Source: Planctomycetota bacterium (GTDB lineage Bacteria; Planctomycetota; UBA1135; UBA2386). Taken from it: a stretch of DNA of 6,355 nucleotides. This document shows positions 1-5,680 of the stretch, piece by piece; within the stretch, counting starts at the first letter, position 1, and every line of letters begins with the position of its first letter. The position numbers and the translations under genes are program-made. Location: contig JAEUHU010000584.1 in the NCBI GenBank assembly GCA_016793305.1, positions 1 through 6,355 of the forward strand, read 5' to 3'. Below the pieces are notes generated by a model. It made no database searches. It saw nothing but the letters and a program-made list of their open reading frames with translations, and was not told the DNA's origin.

Positions 1-570
1 GGCGTGTCGTTCGAGATCGTCCGGGTCGGAAACTCGGCGGTGATCGGCAGCGGTGTCGGCCAAGGCGTCGAGGTGCTCGCCACCGTGACCACTTCGGAGC
101 CCCTGGTTCTCGGCGAGCGCTACGTGGCTCGCGAGGTCGGCGAGCCCACGCCGCTCCAGTACTCCTTCCCGTGTGTCCGCCGCCATGGAAGGTCCGAGAC
201 GCTGTCCGACGGCACCCAGCTGGAACCGTTCTTCCACCAGCTGGGAGCCACTGCCGGCGGCGTGTTCCAGGTGCAGCTGACGATGCGCGCTCCCGCGAGG
301 GCTCGCGACCGGGCCTACGACGGCTGTCTGGTGATGGCCCTGAGGCTTCCGCACGACCCCGTCGAGAGAGTGGGCGACAGGTTCCTGCTCACACCCTGGG
401 TGACTCTGCCGGTGCGAGGCTGGGTCCCGGCTGATGGCACAGGGGGAGCCTTGTCGGTCGGTGTTCCCGTTCCCTCGTGCCTGGCGGGCGAGGTCTTCCT
501 GGTCCAGTACTGGGTGATGGATGGATCCGAAGTCAGGGTGAGCCAGATCTACGGGTCCATCTTCCAGTAG
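1..570 (+). CDS. Beta-rich protein of unknown function, C-terminal part (5' end outside window)
   Basis: The reading frame is open from the first base of the window to a TAG at 568-570. A GTG at 4 could be a start, but no ribosome binding site can be seen and the frame continues to the edge, so the N-terminus is probably missing. The 188 residues counted from that GTG have no signal peptide, membrane helix or catalytic motif that I recognise. The sequence alternates short hydrophobic and polar stretches, as in beta-sandwich proteins. Residues 154-188 (VPVPSCLAGEVFLVQYWVMD and what follows) resemble, from memory, the C-terminal segments of large secreted proteins in Planctomycetota; this is a weak inference. 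Three cysteines (57, 108, 159) could form a disulphide in an exported protein. Codon use differs from the rest of the window: five AGG and one AGA among about 15 arginines. The gene converges on the glycosyltransferase operon across a 55-base gap. No function is assigned. Confidence 0.7.
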   Translation, partial: GVSFEIVRVGNSAVIGSGVGQGVEVLATVTTSEPLVLGERYVAREVGEPTPLQYSFPCVRRHGRSETLSDGTQLEPFFHQLGATAGGVFQVQLTMRAPARARDRAYDGCLVMALRLPHDPVERVGDRFLLTPWVTLPVRGWVPADGTGGALSVGVPVPSCLAGEVFLVQYWVMDGSEVRVSQIYGSIFQ

Positions 571-625
571 GAGACGGTGGACGTTCCGCTGGCGAAGGCG
601 CGGTTCGTTCGTCGTGAACGGCGCG

Positions 626-1702
626 TCAACCACACTGCCGCCAGACCGCCAAGAGCCGCTCCGCCGCCGCAGCCCAGGACCAGCGCGCGGCGTGGTCGAC
701 GCGACGTCGACGCGCTGCCGCGTCACGAAGTGCCGGATCGTGCACCGACTCCAGGGCGCGCGTCCACGCGGTGACGTCGTTCGCTGGGAGCACGACCGCG
801 GCGTCGCCGACCACTTCGGGCAGGGCGCCCGCATCGCTGACGAACAGGGGAACGCCGTGCGCGAGCGCTTCGAGGGCCGGCAGGCCGAAGCCCTCGTGCC
901 GCGATGGCAGCACCACGGCGAGGGCCCGTTCGTAGAGCGATGCGAGCACGTCCTCGGTGACGACCCCGAACGCGCGCACCATCACCGACTCGGTGCGCGC
1001 CTGGCGTTGCAGGCCAGCCAACGCCCCGGCATCGGCGCCAGCCAGCCACAGCTCGGGGCGCTGGTCGGCGGGCAGATCGGCGAGTGCTTGCACCACGACA
1101 CCGAGGTTCTTGCGCGCCTCCAGATGGCCTGTGTGCAGCAGGTAGCCGGTGCGGGGCAGTGGCATCGGCAACGGTCCTTCGGCCGACGAGGTCGGCAGGT
1201 CGACGCCGTTCGGCACGACGACGAGGCGCTGCGGCTCGGCGACGAACGGCAGCAGCTGCGTTCGGGTCCACTCGCTCGGCACCACGATCTTGGCGGCGCC
1301 CGCACCGGCGCGGCGCAGCGCCCGCGAGGTGGTCCAGCGCGGTCGGCGCGACAAGCCGTGCAGGCCCCGCACGTCGTGCACCAGCAGGCAGACGGGCACG
1401 GGCACGTTCGGCAGCGGCAGGAAGCCGTGGTCGAGCAGGGTCGCGCCGAGTTCACGCAGTACCGCGGGCAGGTGCCGGCGCTCGGCGAGCACGCGTCGCC
1501 AGGTCGGTCCGGCCGGGATCGGCAGGGCACGCCACTGGATGCCCGGCAGCAGCGGCGGTGCGAAGTCCGGCCGGTGCAGCACGGTGACGCGTTCGTCGGG
1601 TCGTAGTCGCGGACCGAGTTCGCGCAGCAGTGCCAACAACCGGCGGTTGGCGCCCGACGGCGCGCCGAGCAACCAACCGGCGACGGCGACGTGCCGCGTC
1701 AC
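626..1702 (-). CDS. GT4-family glycosyltransferase (third gene of operon)
   Basis: A 358-residue retaining glycosyltransferase of the GT4 / GT-B type. It would transfer a sugar from a nucleotide-sugar donor to a glycan acceptor at the cytoplasmic face of the membrane. The N-terminal Rossmann-like half carries a Gly-rich stretch (GWLLGAPSGANRR, 9-21) and LVHDVRGLHG (107-116). The C-terminal donor-binding half has HTGHLEARKN (190-199), with the Arg-Lys pair at 197-198 that contacts donor phosphates in this family. It also has the E-x7-E motif HEGFGLPALEAL (269-280, Glu270 and Glu278), followed by GVPLFVSDAGALPEVVGD. Length is normal. I chose the GTG at 1702 over an ATG at 1732. The GTG overlaps the upstream gene's TGA as GTGA and has a GAGGTG ribosome binding site 5 bases before it; homology to the family begins just after it. 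Donor and acceptor cannot be read from the sequence. Confidence 0.93.
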   Translation of the reverse strand: MTRHVAVAGWLLGAPSGANRRLLALLRELGPRLRPDERVTVLHRPDFAPPLLPGIQWRALPIPAGPTWRRVLAERRHLPAVLRELGATLLDHGFLPLPNVPVPVCLLVHDVRGLHGLSRRPRWTTSRALRRAGAGAAKIVVPSEWTRTQLLPFVAEPQRLVVVPNGVDLPTSSAEGPLPMPLPRTGYLLHTGHLEARKNLGVVVQALADLPADQRPELWLAGADAGALAGLQRQARTESVMVRAFGVVTEDVLASLYERALAVVLPSRHEGFGLPALEALAHGVPLFVSDAGALPEVVGDAAVVLPANDVTAWTRALESVHDPALRDAAARRRRVDHAARWSWAAAAERLLAVWRQCG

Positions 1703-2700
1703 GAACGCACCTCGTCGTGGCAGCGCCGCCACGCCGCCGCCACCGTCGTCGGCGCGAACGCCGCGGCGCGCGCGTGGCCGCCGAAGGCGAGTTCGTGCCG
1801 CAGGGGCTGGTCGCGGTCGATGCGTACGAGGCCGGCGGCGATCGCCTCGACGTCGGTCGGCTCGACGAACAGCGCGTGCTCGCCGGCGATCTCACGATGC
1901 GGCGGCAGGTCCGAGCACAGCACCGGCGCGCCGCTCGCCAGCCCTTCGAGCACCGGCAGGCCGAAGCCCTCGAACAGGGCCACGTGCACGAGCGCGCGGC
2001 AGGTTCGCAGCAGCACCGCCTTCTCGGCTTCGGGAACGTAGGCCTGCGGCGGGCCGACGAACTGCAGGGGCGACAGGGCGGGGCGCACCGCGGCGGCGCG
2101 TTCCCAGGCGGCGACGAGGCGCGTCCGGTTCTTGCGCGGGCGGTCGTCGCCGAGCACCAGGAACGGACCGGAGCGTGCCATGAGTGCCGCGTCGTCGGGG
2201 GCCTGGCCGAGGGCCGTCGCGTGCGGCACCACGACGATGCGCGCGCGCGGCGCCTGCAGCTCGCGGCGCACGTCGCGCGCGGTCGCCGCCGACGGCACCA
2301 GCACGAGGTCGGCCGCCTGCAGTGCCCGGCGCGTCGCGAAGCGGCGCCAGCGGCTGTGCCGTTCGCCGAGCTCGGGGTGCCACCAGGGCAGGTCGTGGGC
2401 GGTGGCGATCGTCGGGCAGGGCGCACGCAGTGGCACCGCCGCGACCGAGCTGTGCAACAGGGTCGCCCGCAGCGTGCGCAGCAGCTTCGGCAGCTGCAAC
2501 TGCCGGCGCAGCGCGCCGCGCGGGGCCGCCACGGTGCGCACGCCCGGGATCGCCGGATCGTCGGCGCCGTGTGGCAGCAGCAGCACGCAGTCGTCGCGAT
2601 GGGCCGCTGCGTACGCGGACAGCGCGGTGACGAACGCGCGGCCGACGCCGGTGATCGGCCCGTCGCCGAAGCAGGCGCCGTCGAACGCGAGCGTCAGCAC
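1699..2700 (-). CDS. GT4-family glycosyltransferase (second gene of operon)
   Basis: A 333-residue GT-B glycosyltransferase, slightly short for GT4 but complete. It starts LTLAFDGACFGDGPITGVGRAFVTAL, a Gly-rich N-terminal strand-loop-helix typical of mannosyltransferase-like GT4 enzymes. TAHDLPWWHPE lies at 100-110 and LVPSAATARDVRREL at 134-148. The donor site includes LGDDRPRKN (183-191, Arg189-Lys190). Its first residues depart from the usual G(T/S)xEPRKN. The E-x7-E motif is FEGFGLPVLEGL (243-254, Glu244 and Glu252), followed by GAPVLCSDLPPHREIAGEHALFVEP. The start is the GTG at 2700, which overlaps the end of the upstream gene by 7 bases (GTGCTGA). A GAGGT ribosome binding site lies 6 bases before it, which implies translational coupling. 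The reading frame stays open far upstream through the neighbouring genes, but that is a GC-rich artefact. The substrate is unknown; mannosyl- or rhamnosyltransferase is only a guess from the subfamily. Confidence 0.92.
   Translation of the reverse strand: MLTLAFDGACFGDGPITGVGRAFVTALSAYAAAHRDDCVLLLPHGADDPAIPGVRTVAAPRGALRRQLQLPKLLRTLRATLLHSSVAAVPLRAPCPTIATAHDLPWWHPELGERHSRWRRFATRRALQAADLVLVPSAATARDVRRELQAPRARIVVVPHATALGQAPDDAALMARSGPFLVLGDDRPRKNRTRLVAAWERAAAVRPALSPLQFVGPPQAYVPEAEKAVLLRTCRALVHVALFEGFGLPVLEGLASGAPVLCSDLPPHREIAGEHALFVEPTDVEAIAAGLVRIDRDQPLRHELAFGGHARAAAFAPTTVAAAWRRCHDEVRS
1708..1713 (-). promoter_or_regulatory. Ribosome binding site of the third glycosyltransferase gene
   Basis: On the minus strand GAGGTG lies 5 bases before the GTG at 1702. 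It sits inside the end of the preceding coding region. It decides for the GTGA-overlapping start over the upstream ATG at 1732. Confidence 0.7.
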
Positions 2701-3773
2701 GCGGCGACCTCGCGATAGACCTGCGCGTGGGCCTTCGCGCAGTCGGCCCAGCGGTAGCTCGCGGCGCGCAGGCGGCCGCGCTGCACGCGGCGAGTGCGCA
2801 GCGCCGCGTCGTGCAGCACTCGCTGCAGTGCGTCGGTGAACGCGTCGGGATCCGTCGCCTCGGCGAACTCGAACGCGTCGTCGCCGAGTTCGCGCAGGGC
2901 CGGCGTGTCGTTGGCGAGCACCGGGATCCCGAGCTGCATCGCCTCGAGCGGGGGGAAGCCGAAGCCTTCCCACGCCGACGGATAGACCAGGGCTCGCGCC
3001 GCAGCGAGCAATCGCCACAGCGCACGGTCGTCGACGCGCTGCCGCCATTCCACGAGCCCTTCGGCAGCTGCCTCGCGCAGGGCGGCGACGATCGTCTCGC
3101 ACTCCCAGCCGATGCGCCCGACCACGAGCAGGCGCGGACGCGGGTTCGGCAGGCGTCGCCACGCCGCCAGCAGCGCCAGGTGGTTCTTGCGCGGCTCGAT
3201 CGTGCCGACGCACAGCACGAACGGGGCCTCGCCGGTCGGCGGTGCCAGGTCGTGCGGCACGTGGTCGGCGCCGAACGGGATCACGACCGGGCTCGGTGCA
3301 GCAGGTGCGAACGTGCGCACGTCCTGCGCGGTCGTCGCCGATGGCACCACGAGCGCCGTCGCTGCGGCGATCGCCGCGCGCGTGCGTTCGGCAAGCACGG
3401 CCGCGTCCTCGCCGTGCCAGCGTGGGTCGCGCACGAACGCGAGGTCGTGCACGGTCAGCACCGCGCGTGCCCGCGACAGCGGCGGCTGCACGTAGTCGGT
3501 CCAGTGGAACACGGCCACGCGGCCGGCGAGCCGGTCGGCGCCGAGCCCGAGCTTGTGCAGGAATGGCAGGGTTCGGCCGGGAATCGGCGCCCGGTGCAGC
3601 CGCGCGTTCGGTGGGATCGCCAGTTCGACCTGCGCGCGCGCCAGGCTGTGCCCGAACAGGTGCACGTCGACGTCGTCGCGCGAGGCCAGCGCGCGGGCCA
3701 GCTCGCGTGTCGCCCGGCCGATGCCCGCCGGCGACAGCAGGGCAGGTCGGTAGTCGAGGGCGATCGTGGGCAT
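2694..3773 (-). CDS. GT4-family glycosyltransferase, MtfB-like (first gene of operon)
   Basis: A 359-residue GT-B glycosyltransferase and the first gene of the leftward operon. It begins MPTIALDYRPALLSPAGIGRATRELARAL, matching the usual N-terminus of MtfB-like (mannosyltransferase B type) GT4 enzymes. TVHDLAFVRDPRWH lies at 107-120 and LVVPSATTAQDV at 141-152. The donor site VGTIEPRKNHLALLAAW (189-205, Arg195-Lys196) is canonical. The E-x7-E motif is WEGFGFPPLEAM (268-279, Glu269 and Glu277), followed by GIPVLANDTPALRELGDDAFEF. I start at the ATG at 3773 because homology begins there. The frame stays open upstream to 4040 only by running antisense to the divergent gene. No Shine-Dalgarno sequence precedes this ATG, unlike the two downstream genes. 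The role is transfer of a sugar to a growing surface glycan or lipid-linked oligosaccharide, as inferred from the family; the exact sugar is not known. Confidence 0.94.
   Translation of the reverse strand: MPTIALDYRPALLSPAGIGRATRELARALASRDDVDVHLFGHSLARAQVELAIPPNARLHRAPIPGRTLPFLHKLGLGADRLAGRVAVFHWTDYVQPPLSRARAVLTVHDLAFVRDPRWHGEDAAVLAERTRAAIAAATALVVPSATTAQDVRTFAPAAPSPVVIPFGADHVPHDLAPPTGEAPFVLCVGTIEPRKNHLALLAAWRRLPNPRPRLLVVGRIGWECETIVAALREAAAEGLVEWRQRVDDRALWRLLAAARALVYPSAWEGFGFPPLEAMQLGIPVLANDTPALRELGDDAFEFAEATDPDAFTDALQRVLHDAALRTRRVQRGRLRAASYRWADCAKAHAQVYREVAAC
2707..2711 (-). promoter_or_regulatory. Ribosome binding site of the second glycosyltransferase gene
   Basis: On the minus strand GAGGT lies 6 bases before the GTG at 2700, inside the last codons of the preceding gene. 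It supports the GTG start with the 7-base overlap. Confidence 0.65.
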
Positions 3774-3822
3774 GGCGCGCTGGGACGGAGCGTGCGCTAT
3801 CCTGCTTCCCGTCGCCACCGGC
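3774..3822. promoter_or_regulatory. Divergent intergenic region (49 bases) with possible -10 box
   Basis: The 49 bases between the two divergent start codons must hold the promoters of both the leftward glycosyltransferase operon and the rightward beta-sandwich gene, unless these lie inside the coding regions. On the plus strand TATCCT at 3798-3803 is a reasonable -10 box, which would place the transcript start near 3810. No convincing -35 box lies 16-18 bases upstream. On the minus strand no TAnnnT box is evident. Neither start codon has a Shine-Dalgarno sequence. Confidence 0.35.
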
Positions 3823-5355
3823 ATGCAACGCAGCAGAGCACTCTTCCTGGGTTCGTTCGCCGTGGTGGTCGCGGGGGCGGGGATCTGGCTCGCGGGGGCA
3901 GGTGGGACCGCGGTGCCACCGGGGCCCGGCACGACAGCGCCGCGCACGCCGGAGCCGACGCCTGGCGAGACGCCTGCACAGCCCGTGGGTTCGAACGCGA
4001 ACGTTGCTGCGGTCGGGCTGCGGGTGCAGATCGACGTCACGGCCCACGAACGCTACCTGCCGCCGCCGGGATCGCGGGTCGAGGCTGCCGGGCCCGACGG
4101 CGCCGCGTGGCCGACGCAGGTGCTGGCGGGTGCTGGGGCCGGCTTCGACACCAAGCAGCCAGCGGGGCCGGCCCTCGTGCAGATCGACGGGCCCGACCGC
4201 ACGCTCGTGCGCCACGTGGTGTTGCCGGCGGACGAATCGATCGCCTACCGCACGCTCGGTCCCGTGGCGATCGAGGGGACCGTGCGGGGGCCCGACGGCG
4301 TGCCGCGGCGCGGTGCGCGCGTCTGGTTCGGCGAGACCCGGCCCGACGGATCGAGGATCGAGACCGAGACCGACGCCAGCGGTGCGTTCGTGGGCGAAGC
4401 GCTCGGCGGCCGCGGCGTGCCGTTCGTCGTCCAGGCTGCGGGATGTGTGGTGCACCACGCGCAGCTCGACCTGACCGGAGTCGTGTCGCCGATCGGCGTG
4501 ACCCTGCAAGCGGCCTGTGCCGTCGACGTGCAGCTCGCCGGCGTCGCGCAGGAACTCGGCCGAGCGCGCCTGTTCGTGCTGCCGGCCGCCGAGGTGTCCA
4601 CCGAGCTGGCGCAGTGGCCGTTCTGGCTGCAGACGCAGGCGGGTGGCGTGCCGTTCGACGGGGGCGGGCGCGCTTCCTTCGAAGGCCTGCCGCGGAACGG
4701 TGCCGTGCGCCTCTGGGTGGCGCATCCCGAGGCTCCCGCCGGCGCTCCGGTGGAGGTCGCGCTGAAGGGCGAACGGGTCCGCGCGACCGCTTCGATCGGC
4801 TTCGCGGCGAACGTGCTGCGGGGGCGCCTCGTCGACGTCGACGGTGCTCCGGTCGTCGGCGCCAGCGTGTTCGCGGTGCCGGGCACGATGGCGCTGGCGT
4901 CGGGCGCCGCGCCGCGCCTCACGCCGCCACACCTCGAGATGCGCTCTGCCTGTGCCGCCCAGAGTGATGCCGATGGCGGCTTCGCGATCGGGTTGCCCGG
5001 CGACCGCGAGCTCGTGCGCCTGCTGCTGCGGGCGCCGGGTCGGGCCGGCCGCGACCTGTCGATCGGCGACGCGGAACGTGGGCCCCTGGTGCTGCCGGCG
5101 TGGCGCGGCGGCGAACCGGAGTTCACGGTGTCGCCGCCCGCATCCGCCGAGCCCTGGACCGCGGCCACCGACCTGTCGGGTGGCGTGGTCGAGTCGCTCG
5201 CCGCCGACCAGTCGTTCCGGCTGTCGCTGCCCTACGCCGGGCGCTTCACGTTCGTGCTGCGCACCTTCGACGGGGCCGCCGAAGTCGCCTCGCGCACGTT
5301 GGCCGACGTGGTGGTCACGGGGCCGATCGAGCTGGCGGCGCCGCAGCGACCCTGA
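3823..5355 (+). CDS. Membrane-anchored or secreted protein with carboxypeptidase-regulatory-like domains
   Basis: A 510-residue exported protein without a recognisable catalytic domain. Residues 1-28 (MQRSRALFLGSFAVVVAGAG and on) have a basic start and a hydrophobic core, so they are a signal peptide or signal anchor. There is no lipobox cysteine. A Pro/Thr/Gly-rich linker covers about 29-60. Residues about 148-230 form a carboxypeptidase-regulatory-like beta-sandwich: EGTVRGPDGVPRRGARVWFG, then TETDASGAF, the 'extension, then DxxGxF turn' pattern. A second copy spans about 330-420: LRGRLVDVDGAPVVGASVFAVPG, then SDADGGFAIGLPG. The parts between and after are also beta-rich. Such domains usually act as structural or binding modules in the cell envelope. 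I chose the ATG at 3823 because the signal sequence starts there; an in-frame ATG at 3766 would add 19 residues and overlap the divergent gene. The gene is divergent from the glycosyltransferase operon, which suggests but does not prove an envelope-related link. Confidence 0.88.
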   Translation: MQRSRALFLGSFAVVVAGAGIWLAGAGGTAVPPGPGTTAPRTPEPTPGETPAQPVGSNANVAAVGLRVQIDVTAHERYLPPPGSRVEAAGPDGAAWPTQVLAGAGAGFDTKQPAGPALVQIDGPDRTLVRHVVLPADESIAYRTLGPVAIEGTVRGPDGVPRRGARVWFGETRPDGSRIETETDASGAFVGEALGGRGVPFVVQAAGCVVHHAQLDLTGVVSPIGVTLQAACAVDVQLAGVAQELGRARLFVLPAAEVSTELAQWPFWLQTQAGGVPFDGGGRASFEGLPRNGAVRLWVAHPEAPAGAPVEVALKGERVRATASIGFAANVLRGRLVDVDGAPVVGASVFAVPGTMALASGAAPRLTPPHLEMRSACAAQSDADGGFAIGLPGDRELVRLLLRAPGRAGRDLSIGDAERGPLVLPAWRGGEPEFTVSPPASAEPWTAATDLSGGVVESLAADQSFRLSLPYAGRFTFVLRTFDGAAEVASRTLADVVVTGPIELAAPQRP

Positions 5356-5380
5356 CGGTCCGTTCGGCCGATGGCGCCGG

Positions 5381-5424
5381 GCCTTCGGCGGGCCCTTCGC
5401 CACTGCCGCCGAAGCGCCGAAGGC
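5381..5424. repeat. Nested inverted repeat after the beta-sandwich gene
   Basis: GCCTTCGGCG at 5381-5390 is exactly complementary to CGCCGAAGGC at 5415-5424 (10 pairs). Inside it CTTCG at 5395-5399 pairs with CGAAG at 5410-5414 (5 pairs), which makes one long hairpin 26 bases after the stop codon. No T-run follows, so it is not a standard intrinsic terminator. It could protect the 3' end of the mRNA or act with Rho. Confidence 0.55.
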
Positions 5425-5438
5425 ATCGAGGGTGGCGA

Positions 5439-5455
5439 CGTCCCGGCGCGGGACG
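5439..5455. repeat. Short perfect inverted repeat
   Basis: CGTCCCG at 5439-5445 pairs exactly with CGGGACG at 5449-5455 around a 3-base loop (GCG). It could be a small RNA hairpin or a protein-binding palindrome, but a 7-base arm in DNA this GC-rich may be chance. Confidence 0.3.
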
Positions 5456-5540
5456 GCTCGCAGCGCCGATGCGGCCGGACCATGCCTGCGGGACGCCAGC
5501 ACACGCGCCGCCGGCGCCGACCGCACGCGCGCCGGTGAGG

Positions 5541-5546
5541 TAGTCT
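5541..5546 (+). promoter_or_regulatory. Possible -10 box of a small RNA or leader
   Basis: TAGTCT at 5541-5546 fits a loose TAnnnT -10 element in an otherwise A/T-poor region. A weak -35 (CCGACC, 5517-5522) lies 18 bases upstream and matches TTGACA at the central GAC only. The predicted transcript start is near 5553, just before hairpin 5554-5577. Confidence 0.25.
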
Positions 5547-5552
5547 GCAGTC

Positions 5553-5646
5553 GTGCGGCACGTGTGAGCGTGTCGCGAACCTCGTGTGGCTTCGTTGTGT
5601 GGTGGGGGGATCGGACCTGCAGCCAGGTCCGGTCCCCACTTTTCTT
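5553..5646 (+). ncRNA. Candidate small RNA or terminated leader of about 90 bases
   Basis: Between a possible -10 box and a strong terminator lies a stretch that would fold into two hairpins. The first pairs 5554-5562 with 5569-5577 (9 pairs, including two G-U pairs, loop TGTGAG). The second is the terminator stem 5606-5619/5624-5637. The linker between them (5578-5605) is rich in G and T, unlike neighbouring coding DNA. It does not match tRNA, tmRNA, 6S or SRP RNA features that I know. It may instead be the 3' end of the upstream mRNA or an attenuated leader of the HD gene. The call rests on layout alone. Confidence 0.3.
5606..5646 (+). terminator. Rho-independent terminator
   Basis: GGGGATCGGACCTG (5606-5619) pairs along all 14 positions with CAGGTCCGGTCCCC (5624-5637), with one G-U pair and the loop CAGC. 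ACTTTTCTT follows, so the T-run is on the plus-strand side only. It ends rightward transcripts 35 bases before the HD gene start. It terminates either the beta-sandwich gene's mRNA (250 bases after its stop) or a small RNA starting near 5553. Confidence 0.85.
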
Positions 5647-5667
5647 CCCGCCCAGCAGCGACGGTGC

Positions 5668-5673
5668 TACGGT
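5668..5673 (+). promoter_or_regulatory. Possible -10 box of the HD gene, implying a leaderless mRNA
   Basis: TACGGT at 5668-5673 fits TAnnnT and would start transcription at about 5680-5681, where the GTG start codon is. The absence of a Shine-Dalgarno sequence fits a leaderless message. No clear -35 box is seen. Confidence 0.25.
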
Positions 5674-5680
5674 CGGCGCG

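Larger units (their letters stand above)
5356..5680. other. Structured intergenic region of 325 bases
   Basis: No convincing protein gene lies here. Codon patterns are unlike the neighbours, with several TGT, GTT and TTC triplets after 5575. The stretch holds, in order, a nested inverted repeat (5381-5424), a short palindrome (5439-5455), a possible promoter (5541-5546), a small hairpin (5554-5577), a strong terminator (5606-5646) and a possible -10 box just before the HD gene (5668-5673). Confidence 0.6.

Noticed and set aside
606..620. A small hairpin (CGTTC / GAACG) in the 55-base gap between the convergent genes, as a possible bidirectional terminator.
   Set aside because: There are only five or six pairs and no T-run on either strand, so it is not distinguishable from chance.
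614..1606. A 330-codon plus-strand frame opposite the third glycosyltransferase gene.
   Set aside because: It is the antisense of a well-supported GT4 gene. The translation is rich in Arg, Gln and Gly, with no motif.
2727..4967. A 746-codon plus-strand frame across the first glycosyltransferase gene and most of the beta-sandwich gene.
   Set aside because: It is antisense to one real gene and out of frame with another, with Arg/Ala/Gly-rich composition and no recognisable domain.
5606..5640. Resemblance of the stem CAGGTCCGG to part of the SRP (4.5S) RNA core.
   Set aside because: The conserved GGAAGGAAGCAG-type loop sequence is absent, and the element is fully explained as a terminator hairpin.
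5564..5680. A 39-codon in-frame extension of the HD gene from a GTG at 5564, with two adjacent Trp codons just before the terminator stem, resembling an attenuator leader peptide.
   Set aside because: The frame has no stop before the HD start, so it is not a separate leader peptide. Codon use is unlike the genes, and family homology begins only at 5681. Nothing links the HD gene to tryptophan.
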